A stretch of 64,000 bases of DNA from Xenopus tropicalis. Lineage: Eukaryota > Chordata > Amphibia > Anura > Pipidae. Positions 11,931 to 24,845 of this stretch are shown here, one piece after another; the stretch's first letter is position 1; each line of letters starts with the position of its first letter. Both the position numbers and the translations under genes were made by a program. The notes under the pieces were generated by a model. It did no database searches and was not told where the DNA came from. It was given only the letters and a program-made list of their open reading frames with translations. Location: the NCBI RefSeq assembly GCF_000004195.4, contig NC_030678.2:65095378-65159377 (forward strand), written 5' to 3'.

Positions 11931-14900
11931 CTGAAAATAAATAATAATATTGGATAAACTGTTTGCAAAGCAATCAAATTAACACACAAAATAAAAAAAT
12001 GTTGGAAATGTCAGAGTGATATGCCGAACTTTGAACAGAGAAGTCGGCTTTTCACTCTACTGCGCATGCGTTTGTCCGGGACAATTGGCTGCAGTGCGAG
12101 TAGGAAGGGGAAGCACTCTCGACAGGTACCCCAGGCTGGTGCTGTTTTCTCCTAACAGGGGCACCAGCCCGGGGTACAAGGTAAGTGATTTAAGTCACTT
12201 GGGGGTGCCTAACATTTTGGCACCCCCAAGTGACTTAGCCTTTCCTTGTCCTTTAAAGGTAAACTGAGCGCTGGTAATGTTTTTTTTTTCTGAACAACAG
12301 AAAATACCTTGGAATTGTAGACTACAGAAATAGCTGTGTTTCAAACAGTCTAATCTCATGGCAAGGTACAAAGCTACAAAATGCTTTTACGAAGTGTAAT
12401 AACATTTTGTCAAAGTATCAAAACACTCGAAAATCCTTTCCATCGCTGCAGGTAAAACACTTTGATTGATCAAATCTGAATGTAAAAATATGCCATCTAA
12501 AATCTTGTGAGGTTATAAAGAAGTCATTGTAAGCTGTCCCAGGCATTTTTTATTATGGCCCTTTCACTTTGAGGTATTCAGTTTTTTAAAAAAAAAAATT
12601 GGGGGGAACAATTTGAGCTATTAAAGTGAGGTAAAGTTTATAATTTGAGGTAATTACTTTTTTTTTTTTTTTAACACATTTTGGCGTCTGTATTTTGACA
12701 CTTTTTCTTTAATAAATAAGGAAATATTTTTGCTTTTTAAAAATCTGAGTTAAATAGAGGTTGAAATGTAACCTCTAAAATAACACAAATCCGAATTCTG
12801 ATAAATCTTCCCCTTAATATGTGTAATTGCACAAAAACGTGTACTTTTTTTAACTGCTCATGATGTTAAGAAATTAATGCCACTATTTGGCTAGCAGACC
12901 ACTTACAGTATAAAAAGTATATTAAAATGTACAATTTCATTATCGTGCTTATGTGAATTGACAGCTGTAAGGGACTGCTGGAAAATGAATGATGATAGTG
13001 GTACTTACAGGGATATACCCTGGTCGGGTGTGGTTTTTAGTGAAGAAGAGCACTGACTCGGGAGGACAAGGTTAGAGATTTCATTCACTGGGGGTGTCTA
13101 GAAACTTGCCACTCTGAGTAAACTGCCACTCCCAGTGAATTGCACTTTCCTTAAAAATATTCAAGAGGTTTATGGGTTTCTGCCTGTCAGTATCTCAGAC
13201 ATATACCAAATTATAAATCAAAATGTGTATGAGATTTATAGTTCTCATTGGGGAGAGTGTGTTTACACTTACTTAACCCATGTTGTGAAAAACCTTACGG
13301 CTTGAGACTCGCTCTAACTCTCTCTAAAGTGTAGCTTCTAACCAATCCATATGATAAGCAAATTTCGGTTACATTTTTTGCAGGGTGTGTGGATATCCAG
13401 TTTTGTAAATTAGTTTTCTTATACGTATATTTTTTTTTCAATTTAAAGATACTCATATTTCCAAATATTCTCACCTATCTAAATTTAACATTTTTTTTTA
13501 AAGGTATTATTTTAATTTCATAACAACATAAACAACAGCTATTAAGAAACCAAGTAGTCCATGGGCATTGTGATTATACCAAAGGGTTTGCCCTTAGGCA
13601 CAGCCTCTATCCAGGGTTCCGATACGCTATTAAATTTATTGGGGCAACCCCTAGCAAGGTATGTTAATTTGATGAGTGGGAGTCTGGTATTAACTAATTG
13701 CACTCATTGTTGGATAGGAAGTGTATCCATTTCATTGCCACCACCTTTTTGGCATAAAAGTACACTGACCTCAGAAGGGTTCTAGTTTTATTCAGAGGCA
13801 CCAAATCATTGATTAAGCTTAATGAGCACACCTCTGGGGACAAACACCCTGGTAAGAGAATTTGATTACTTAGGTACTTAGTCACAGTGTCTAAAATTTT
13901 AAATTATGCTAACACCAGTTAGATTACTTGTCCAACATTTGAGGGAGACCATTTTAACTTGGTAATTTTTTGGCATTCTGTTTATAATCATTAGCTAAGA
14001 ATAGACAGCCACCTCTCTGGATTAAAGTATAGCTTGTCAAATGGTTGCCTGTACACCTGTACATCTAATGACTTGGGTATAATACTTACCAAAAGCAATT
14101 TTTGTCCCCTCAATGAACATTATTGTTTTATCCTTTTTCTTCTGGTTACTGAGTTGTTTTAATTATGCTGACTAGAAGTTTTACTTGGGCATTCTTTGTT
14201 TTCTGCCCTTTACTATTCAGTGGGTTGGATAATGACATTTGAGGTAATCTCTGTACTGTGAGTAAAGTTTTAGTAGGATGATGATTCAATATATTTAAGA
14301 AAAGAGCCAGCACAGCAGGTCTTCATGCACTGGGATTGACCCTGCATGGTTATGTAAAAATGTTTTTGAATTAAACATGCATGGTTAATGCCGCTGCATG
14401 AATACCTGCTGTGCCAGTTTTGTTTTGTTTTTTTACAACATCTTGATGTAAATCATGAAACATACAGTAAAACCAATATTTTACATTTTCCTGGAATGGG
14501 CACTGCCCCCTGAAATGTAAAATCAGGGATTTTCTGTAGAAGTTTGGGTTAAGAAAGACAAAATTCCCTAGATCTGCTATAATGACATCACTTTGCAGGG
14601 CACTCCACAACCTAACTGCCCTCACTATAAAGAACCACCTATTCTGCTTGAACGTTCAATTCCTCAAATCTAAAGCTGTGTCATCTCAGACTTTTATCTT
14701 TCTATAGGAGAAAATATCTCCTGCCATTTGTTTATAATGTCCTCTAACATCTCCTCACAAGTGCTTTTTCCAGAGAAAGCAACTACAACCTTGACAGTCT
14801 TTCCTCATATTTTAATTCTTCCATCCCCTTTATAAATCTAGTTGCACATCTCTGCACTCTCCAGCTCATTAATATCTTTCTTAAGGACTGGAGCCCAAAA

Positions 14901-17900
14901 CTTACCAGGGACTTATAAAAAGGCAAAATCATGTTTTTTACCCTTGTGTCAGTTTTAAAAGAACACTTTATCTGTGTTACTAGTCACTGGGTGACACTGC
15001 CTAGAGTTACGTAGCTAGTTAACCACAAAAATCCAAAATTAAGAATGTCTCGAGCCAGGCCTGGACTGGTAATCTATGTATTCTGGCAAATGTCAGAGAG
15101 GGGCTGCTATAAGATGCCATAGACAGTCACTATTTAGTGGGCTGGTGGGGGGCTACAATTAGATTATTCTGAAAAGATCTATAACGCATGAAACCATGCT
15201 AGCAAAAACTCAGGGACCCTTTCAAGCCATTTCTTTTGGCTGAAGTTCATTCATTGATGTGAACATGTTATTTGAACTCAGGCTTCACAGAGTAATTGCT
15301 GAATAATTAACTAAAATAGCTCAAAGAAGAATGGTTGGAAGTGTATCATTCTTGTATTTTTATTGTGTTTATAATTTTTTTTCATTGTCTGGTATTAGTG
15401 CTGGAGTTAGGATTAAGATTTAATGTGAATAGTGTCTATGGTCTAATTATACTAAGAGATCCCTGTAGCAGGTCCCTATGTATTGTAGTATCCAGTCATG
15501 GAATAATAGTAAAACTGTTTCTTGGCAACAAATTACCTGTAATATATAAATGGTTTTTCTTTCATATTTTTCAAGAGAGCCATAAATGCCCCAATTTCTG
15601 CTTGAATGGCTGCCCCATGGCTAAATTGTAGCTTATTAACTGTAGAGGTAATTCTGGAATACACTTTTTATCACTACTGCAGGGTAATAGCACATTAAAT
15701 CAAATTATGCAAAACCGTCCTTTCTGTAGCAGGATACAGTATGTAGAAAGAAAAAAAACAGAGCAGATGTTACATTCACATGTCATTTTCACAGTGGAGA
15801 TTTGTTACCTGAAAGTCCGTCTCTTCCAAAATCTCCTTCCTCCATTTGATTAAGAAAGCAGCACAAACATAGAGGTGGAAATGAGAAAACCCTTCAGGTT
15901 CTGCCTGGGGAAAAGAAAAATAAGATAGTAAAACCTAAATAAGCAGCTAATCCACTATCCCACTACGATTTGGCATAAGGAGTTTCCAAATAAATGCTTT
16001 CTGTGTAGATTAATATTCCAATAAGTGTAAATTCAGTTTTTTTAGTTAAAGTTAGTTAAAGTTTAGTTTAGTTTCCGCTCTAGGCAACTTGCGCGATTTC
16101 ACTGAAATCGCGCCGCCGCGTATGCCATCCCACCGGTGATTTACATTTTCGCCGGTGGGATGGCAATCCGGGGAGATTAGTCGCCCGCGAACAGGGAGTT
16201 TTGTCGCGGGCGACTAATCTGCCCGTGTGCCAGAGCCCTAAGGTTGATGGCAGAGATGGAGATTAGTTGTGATATATCGCCTATACTATGAATGCCTAAT
16301 CTTCTGAAAATGGTGGAAAAACATACAAGTTACTTCAGCTTTGCAAAGTAGCCTGAAGTCTTGCACATCAGCTACAGTACAAATAGATTTTGAGTAAAAT
16401 GTGGTGAAACTTATTTACCAGTGTGAGCTCAGCCTAACTGAAATCTAGAGGACATCAGATAAATAGTTGCCCTGCTAAAAGCTTATGTTAAAGGTTGGAC
16501 TGTGTCTACACCAAGAGGCACTGCATCAGGCTAGGTGCAGGCACATGGAGCAGAATTTGGCACAGAAATGCATGAGTGTGCATTTTTAAATCAAACAAAA
16601 GAGCCTGCAGAGGGCAGTGGATTGGCTGTGTATAAACTTACACCAAGAATCAGCCCTGTCTGGCAGTAGCCTAAAGGTTTTACTTCACTTCTGGGATGCT
16701 GCCACAAGAGCGTTTTTTTTTTCTACCATTAAATACTGTGTCTGCATTACATACCTAACTGTATATATCTTATACTGCTGGATATAAAAGTAAAAAAATA
16801 GTAAGCAACTGACAATTCCCATTAAAACCGCAACATAAATATATAGAAAACCACACAATGAAAAGAGGCTATCGGTTTGTTTTACCTGGTATGTGTCCCA
16901 GAGTCGAATGGTGCAGCGTAAAGGAAGTTCTCTCATTAAAAGGTTATTCATCCAACGAAATGCAAATTGTAAATACTCTACTTCATATTTCCGAAAATGA
17001 TTGTGTACCTGTTCTGGAACAGTGGTGAGATTTAACAGAAACATGAAGAAAAGAACTGAAAAGTCACAGGTACATGTAAACAAGGGGGGAAGTAATTATA
17101 TAACATATATACATTTAAATAGATTATGCTGTAAAATTCAGAATTTAAGATTTCCACCAAAGTTTAGTCCACATTTATCCATAAAGCAAAATCATTCACA
17201 AAACCTCAAATCAGAGTAATTTGCTGATTTTAGTGAAAAATCACTTTTCATTTCTTATAGCAATCTCTCCTCTGCTGCAAAAGCACTATTCTGAAATGCC
17301 AGTATACATGTTATACTCTTTACATTAATTAAAGACAAACAGGGGGTCTTACAAACTTAACAAGCAAGGAATACAGAATAACAATGGTATTGGAGGACCT
17401 TCTCACAAGAATTTACCTAAAAGGCACTTTATTCTGAATAAGCACACACTTTTTGTTCTAAAGAAATCAGAAAGCGCTGTGGCCAGCAGCAGTGGATGAA
17501 TCCTCCCAAGGTTGATTTGGGAGGATTCATTTGGATGGATTCCCAAGGCACAGTCTGTATATATGAGAATAGCGCAAAGCAGTTTTGCACACTTTTTTTT
17601 ATACATGAAACAATTATATATGTATAATGTATATTCCTGGGCCAGTTAAAATGATGGCAGGGCTGCTTGCTGGTACCACATAAAGGAGAGTGCACTGAAG
17701 ACGTTACTCTCTATCATTTATGCGTTGTAACTGGACTCCCCACTGCTTTTTGTAATGCATTTAGAAGTGCGCCACAGAGCCAGCTACCTTCTTTTACAGC
17801 AGTGCTGTCCAACTTCTATGGTGCCGAGGGCCGGAATTTCTCTAGCATACATGATGGAGGGCCGCTAATGGAAGGCAGTTTTGACCACTCCCCCTTTTTT

Positions 17901-20900
17901 AAACCACATCCACTTCAAACCACACCCATTTTATCACAATGGTGGTAGTGCAGCAAAAACCCAAATGCTTGGTCCTCACTGCATGGATATGAATCCTTAA
18001 ATCCAAATGCTTCCTCCTCACCTGTGGATAGCGCAGCAACCCCCAGCACATAATTACACACCTTAGGAACCATTTAATGGCTATTTCTAACTACTAACAA
18101 ACTCCCAGAACAAACCCGTCAGGTTCACCTCCCACAGGCAGAGTATGGCACACACAGGCAGCACTCTGTCCTATGCCTGTCCTATGCTGCCATACTCTTC
18201 CTGCCCTACCCTGCCTGTGTGTGCCATACTCTACCTGCCCTATGCTGCCTGTGTGTGCCATATTCTGCCGCCCTACCCTCAGGGGCGATTCTGGACATAT
18301 CGCCGCCTGAGGCGGCTCCTGGATGCCCCCCCCCCCCGCTTACCTTCTGAGCGCAGGAGCGGATCCGGGGGCGGTAAGATCGCTAGTGCAGAGAGCGCAA
18401 TTGGGCTCTCTGCACTAGTAGAGCCGAATTTCCGGTTTAAAAAATGGAAATTCGGCTCTTAAAGTTACCACGAGCGGCTTTTTGCCGCCCCTGGTAACTG
18501 GGGCGCTTCTGCCGCCTGAGGTGAGTTTCTCAACTCGCCTAATGGCAGAAGCGCCCCTGCCTACCCTGCCTGTGTGTGCCATACCATTTCTGCCCTATGC
18601 TCCCTATGTGCCATACTCTGCCTACCCTATGCTGCCTGTGTGTGCCATACTCTGCCTGCCCTACCTGTGTGTGCCATACCCTCCCTGCCCTATGCTGCCT
18701 ATGTGCCATACTCTGCCTACCCTAAGCGGTCTGTGTGTGCCATACTCTGCCTACACTATGCTGTGTGTGTGTGCCATACACACAGGCAGCATAGGCCAGG
18801 CAGTACATACAGTACAACATCTGAGGTGTGAACAGGTGAACAATGTGGGTGATTACAGACTGAGCCTGAGGTGTGAACAATGTAGGGATTAAAAGGTGTG
18901 AACAACACAGGGAATTACATTTTTAAACAATACAGGGAGATTACAGCCTGAATCTGAGGTGAGAAACATGCAGGGGGCCAGTAAATCTCAGTACTGATAC
19001 CATTTAAAGCTTACACAAAGGTAAGCCATCAAAGCAGCCAAACAGGTGGGGGGGCCATGGGACGCCAGTTGGACAGCACTGTTTTACAGCATAAAGCAGC
19101 GCCTTCAGATTCTAAATATTATCCATTTTGTGTAGTGGCTGGGGGTCAGGAATTCAATCTTGACAAATCAGTCAGAGTTCTTAATTAATTAAGCCTAACT
19201 CCATCGCAGGGAGATAAAGTAAAGATATGCAGAGTGAGGAAAAGAAAAATACAAGAAATGTTTGTGAATATCTTTCAACACTCCAAATTTTCAAAGAAAT
19301 GTTAATTGGGGAAATCTTTGTGTATGTCCAAGGATTAAAGCACAAATATTTCCATTTAATGATAATCTCCCTTGAAAGGACTAAAAACTATGAATTGTTA
19401 AAAATCTACAAGTGTGCTGAAACCTAACCCCCCCCCATCACTGAGTTAAGAGTTTTTTTTAAACAGTTTATACTGTTAAAGGGAAAGTATACCACCAAAC
19501 AATGTAGGTCTCTACAAAAATATATTGCATAAAACAGCTCATATGTAAAACCCTGCCTCATCGAAATAAGGATATTTTGTGATACTCGCCGTTAAATCCT
19601 TTTCTCTAAGGGTGTCTATGGGACACAGGGACCATGGGTGCCATCTCCTGCCTTGCCATGCCTGTGGTGCCTCACTCTGCCTTGCCCTGATTCCCCTTGG
19701 CCAGCCTACTCACCTCTCTCTCTAGTTTTCTGCTCTGCATTCTCCTGTGGTCTCTCTGGGCTCTCCGGAGTCTATGCGTTCCACCAATGCGTCCCAGGAG
19801 GACGTCCCAGGCTCCTTCGCACCCTTTCTTTTTTTGCGTCCCTTCCCTGCTGGCCATCTCAGCATCACCCTCACCAGGATTGCATCGTTCTACCACTCTC
19901 TATCCTGAAACCTCTGCTTCCTTCTCTAACCTCCTCATCCTAACCGAGGCTCAGCATCTCCTAGAAGTTAGGTTTTCTATTACCTTACTGGCATTGCATT
20001 GACTGTACTGACACTGTACTGGCAACCTACGGGCAATTATTACAATCAATTATTAACTATATACATGTAGGCAGAGAGAATACAGAAAATCCAGGGGGGG
20101 AAGCCCTGTGTCCCACAGATGCCCTGAGAGAAAAGGATTTAACAGTATCACAAAATCTCCTTTTCTCTTATAGATGTCTGTGGGACACAGGGACCATGGG
20201 GACATACCAAAGCTGTCCCAGTAACTCCAGGGTGGGAAGCAGAATTATCTGTTAGTAGGTTGACATCAAATTGACTGCAGCTTGTAGTACCTTTCTACCG
20301 AAAAGGGCATCAGATGCTGCAAAGACCTCAAATTTGTAGAATTTGGTGAAGGAGTGAATGGAGGACCATGTAGTGGCCCTGCAAACCTGTTTGGCTGAGG
20401 CTCTGTTCCTGAAGGCCCATGAGGTGCCTATGCCCCTGGTTGAATGAACCGTGATGCGAAGGGGAGGTGTTTTCCCATGGGCAATGTAAGCTCTGCGTAT
20501 GGTCTCACAAATCCAGTGAGATTTGGAAGCCTGATATCCCTTCCATTGTCCTGAATGGAGAACAAACAGAGGTGGAGAATTGGTCCTTGAGTGAGAAGGT
20601 CGGGCATTTGCGGCAGAAGCCATGGTTTTGCTTTGCTGAGAGCCACCAGGTGGGTGAACCAGGCTCTTCTGGGCCAATGTGGGGCTATCAAGATGACCAC
20701 GCATCTTTCCACCTTGATCTTCCTGATGACCCTGGGCCGTGGCCGTCAGAGCGTCCATTGCTAGTGCTAATGGATCCCGCAATCTATCTGGACATGAATC
20801 TTGAAACCTTGCGATTCTGGCGGGAAGCCATGAGAAGACCCTATCTCCCCACAATGTCTTGGAAGACTTGGGTACTTAGAGCCTATTCTGGATTGATGCG

Positions 20901-23900
20901 TTGCCGGCTCAGGTAGTCGGCCTGCCAGTTCTCGAGGCCGGGAATGTAGATTTGCTGATAGACGTACTTCACATCCTCACCTCGGCCCACTTCAGGATTT
21001 GGCTGACCTTCTTGAGGGCCTGTTGACTTTTTGTACCTCCCTGGTGATTCAGGTAGGCTAAAGTAGTAGCGTTGTCAGACTGGACTTTGATGGTAAGCCC
21101 AGTCAGTTGGTTCAGCACCTCAGCCGTGGAGGCTGGCGTCTGTGGTCAGGATGAGCCTCTGAGGTTCCTGGAGAGGACATCCTTTTGTCAGGTGATCTGA
21201 GGCAAGCCACCAGGTCATCACCACTTTTGTCCTGGGGGAGATTTGGATCATCTGGGGAAAAGTGTTGCGGTTCCACTGATCCAAGATGTTCCACTGCAGG
21301 GCCCTCAGGTGGAACTGGGCAAACATAAGTGCTTATATGGAGGACACCAGAGACCCCAACACCTGCATGGCAAATCGGATGGAGGGTTGTGGGGTGTGAA
21401 GAAGTTGGCGGACCAGGTTTTAGATTCTGGCTATTTTCTCTGGTGGAAGGAATACCTTTTGTTGCACTGTCGAAGACCATGCCTAGGAACGACATGGGCT
21501 GAGCCGGGGCCAGCCGAGAATTTGCCGTGTTGATCTTCCATCCCAGGGTGGTCAGGGTGTTCATGACCAGGGAGAGCTGGGATGTTGCTGCTGGAAGTGA
21601 GAAGGCTTTGAGCAGCAAGTTGTCAAGGTATGGGTGATGGATTCCCCTTGAGACCTAAGTGAAGCTGCCGCCACGGCCATGATCTTGGTAATGATTCAGG
21701 GAGCCGAAGTGAAGCCGAAGGGTAGCACCGTGAACTGGAAGTGTTGGCTCTTGAATGCAAAGCATAAGAACTTCCAATGGGGAAATGGGCACATGTAGGT
21801 AGGCATCTATGATGACTGATCGCAGAGACTCCATTTTGAAGGATGAGAAGCGAATGAACACGTTGAGATGCTTCAGGTCCAGGACGGGCCAAAAGGATCC
21901 GTCCTTCTTTGGGACAATGAAGAGGTTGTAGTAAAAACCTTGAAATTTGTCGCTTGGAGGTACTGGAACTCTTTCATCTAAGAGATCCTGGACGATCAAA
22001 AGGAGTGCGTTTCGTATTTGTTTAGGTCTAGAGGAAGTTGGGACATGAAGAACCAATTTGGCGGTCTGAAGGAGAATTTGAGACGATAGCCTGAAGAGAC
22101 TATTTTGTGTACCCATGGGTCTGTAGTGAGTTTAGAAAAAAGAGAAGTCTGCCTCCGACCAGAGGGTCGTTGTCATGTCATGTCGTTGAGGGCTTATCAG
22201 AGGTCTTGGCCTAAAAACCTTTGTTCTGCCAGGAATATATGGGACGACCCTGGAATCTGGGCTTGTTAGAGTTCTGGAATGGATTATCTCTGGAGGAGGA
22301 TGCCTTGGAAGGTCTTGAACGAAAGAATTGTCCTCGACGAAAGGAAGCCCTGATTCTTTGGTTGCAGGAGGAGACTGCTCTTACCACCCATCGCCTGGCT
22401 AATGATTTTGTCCAATTCTGGACCAAAAAGGAGTTTGCCTTTAAAGGGGATGGTGGGTCGCATCAAGCGAGGCTTTTCAGAGGTAGTCGTTGGCGTATCT
22501 GATCTGAGATGCCAAGGTTGCTAGTTCCTGTCTGGGAGTGCCAGAATTAATGCCTTCAATGAGGGAATTCCGACCAAGTCTGAATGGCCCAGGAAACCCA
22601 TTCAGAGGCAAGGACGGGTCTTAGACTTTCTCTGGCCGCTGTGTACACAGCTCTGAGGAAACCATCCATCCTCTTTTCCATGGAATCCTTGAAGGAAGAG
22701 GAGTCTGGGACTTGAAGTGCCGTGTTCTTAGAGAGGCGAGAGACATGGCATCCACAGAGGGTAGAATGGACCACTTGTGAAGAGCCTCCTGAGCGAATGG
22801 ATAGGATCGTTGGAAATGTCGGTCTTCTTTTCGCTTTTAAATAAGGATTGCGTTGAGTTCTGAGACTCTGGAGTCTTGAGGTCGAGCCAGACGATTACTG
22901 CTGCAATAAGGGTGTCTACTGCTTCCGAAGGAGCTTTGGATGGCTCACTTAGGGATTGTCCTTCCCTAGTAGCTGAGGCTTGAGATTCAGAGTCACTGTG
23001 GTCCTTGAAAGGATGTGCCACGTGACATTTCAGTGATTTAGGCCGATGCTCTGATTCTTCTCGATCCAGCCTATCCAAAAGCTTGTCTAGGCATGCTGCT
23101 AATTTGGCAATGCCTGTGGACAGGGAAATGGCCCAAAAAGGGGAGCTTCCTGTGTCTCTGTGGGTTTAGACCCCATCCCTGGCTCCTTGGGCTGTACCAG
23201 AGGAGTAGGGTCCTGTGATGCCAGCTGGAATTTTGGAGCAGGAGGAACACAATGGGTCCCTCCTGCCTGAAAGGAGACATTTGCAACACCTGGCTCAAGC
23301 TAGGTATTTTATTTTGGAGGAGCCGGAGGCCCCCCTGGAATAAGGACCCTCCAAATTGCCCTCTGCCACGATTGTAGTGCGAGTACAGTACAGTGAAAAT
23401 ATACAGAGGCAATATACAGAAGCAAAATGGAAGTTGGTTGTGTCGGTGTCAGTACAGTGCCAGTAATTGCTAGTGCAGTGCCCGTAGGTTGCCAGTACGG
23501 TGTTAGTACAGTCAATGCAATGCCAGTAAGGTAATAGAAAACAGTGCAAACACTGCCAGTCCAGTGCCTTATAAAGTTAAGGCACTGGTTATAAGCAGAG
23601 TCTGCAATAAGTACTAAGTAGGTAGAGTAGGGCCCGCAAGCTGTGTGGCTGCCCACCCTCCCCCCCACCTACTATGCCTGTTCCCCCTCTGACCAGCACC
23701 TAACTCCTGATAGGAGTTACCGGTCCCTGTGCCCGTTCTGGTTGCTGAGCCTCAGTTAGGATGAGCAGGTTAGAGAAGGAAGCAGAGGTTTCAGGATGGA
23801 AAGTGGTAGAACGTTGCAATCCTGGTGAGGGTGACGCTGAGATGGCCAGCAGGGAAGGAGCACAAAAAAAGAAAGGGCGCGAAGGAGCCTGGGACACATT

Positions 23901-24811
23901 GGTGGAACGCATATACTCCGGAGAGCCCAGAGAGACCACAGGAGAATGCAGAGCAGAGCGTGAGTAGTGAACAGAGACGTGAGTAGGCTGGCCAATGGGG
24001 AATCAGGGCAAGGCAGAGTGAGGCACATTTTCATAAAAATATATGTATTAAGTAGTATGTGGCACTGGGTAACCCTAAATAGAGGGTTGTCCCCTAGGAT
24101 CAGGGGGACACAAACATGTTAGGTCATATCAACCTATTAAACAGGGGATCACCTTTAATTTAACTTTTAGTATGTTATAGAAAGAACAATTCTGAACAAC
24201 TTTTCAATTGATCTTTATTATTTATTTCTTATAGATTTTGCATTATTTGCCTTCTTCTTTAAACTCTTTGTAGCTTTCAAATAGGGGTCACTGACCCGGA
24301 AGCCAAAAACTATTTCTCTGTGAGGCTACAGTTTTATTGTTATTTTTACTTTTTATTACTTTTTTTTCTATTCAGACCCTCTCCTATTCATATATCAGTT
24401 TCTCATTCAAACCACTCCTTGGTTGCTAAGGTAATTTGGACCCTAGCAACCAGATAAACTGGAGAGTTGCTCAACAATTATTGAAATAATTAAAAAAAAC
24501 TACAAATAATAAAAATTAAGATCAGTTGCAAATTGTCTCGGAATATTACTCTCTACATCATACTAAAAGTTAATTCAAAGGTGAACATCCCTTTAAATGG
24601 AAAGGGTTCTGTTTTTAACTACCACAATTTTTGCATTTTTTTGCTGCATTTTTTCTGGTCAGGAGATCTCTGAGGGAGCACACAGACCATCACAAAAAAT
24701 GGTGACTGAAAGTAAATATTAAATATTGCTTTTTTACATATTTTACCGAGATTATCAAGATTCTTTAATCTGTTGGTTAAGTATTTTTTCGGGTTATATC
24801 TCATGATATCT

Positions 24812-24845
<34 letters not shown>

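Larger units (their letters stand above)
17800..19081. mobile_element. hAT-like non-autonomous element with internal minisatellite
   Basis: Terminal inverted repeats CAGTGCTGTCCAACT (left) and AGTTGGACAGCACTG (right) are flanked by a perfect 8-bp direct repeat TTTTACAG at 17792-17799 and 19082-19089. An 8-bp target duplication and CAG...CTG ends are typical of hAT transposons. The 1282-bp interior has no transposase but carries a 'tgccatactctgcctgccct' type minisatellite and a second nested element. Confidence 0.88.
19560..24025 (-). mobile_element. DIRS-type tyrosine-recombinase retrotransposon, decayed
   Basis: Minus-strand order is gag-like, RT/RNase H, then tyrosine recombinase, with inverted terminal repeats at 19671-20035 and 23480-24025. 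An internal complementary region at 20100-20215 pairs with the outer end at 19565-19645 ('gttaaatccttttctct' and 'gagaaaaggatttaac'). This arrangement is the hallmark of DIRS elements. No integrase or direct target duplication is expected. Coding parts contain frameshifts and deletions. Confidence 0.88.

Noticed and set aside
16685..17083. 132-residue minus-strand ORF around exon h
   Set aside because: Only 16886-17013 is coding; the rest of the frame crosses both splice sites into intron.
18140..18790. Regularly spaced repeats that might suggest a CRISPR-like array
   Set aside because: Units are contiguous and variable with no unique spacers, and the context is a vertebrate intron.
18145..18892. 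Overlapping Cys/Pro/Tyr-rich open frames
   Set aside because: They are translations of the minisatellite inside the hAT-like element, present in several frames at once.
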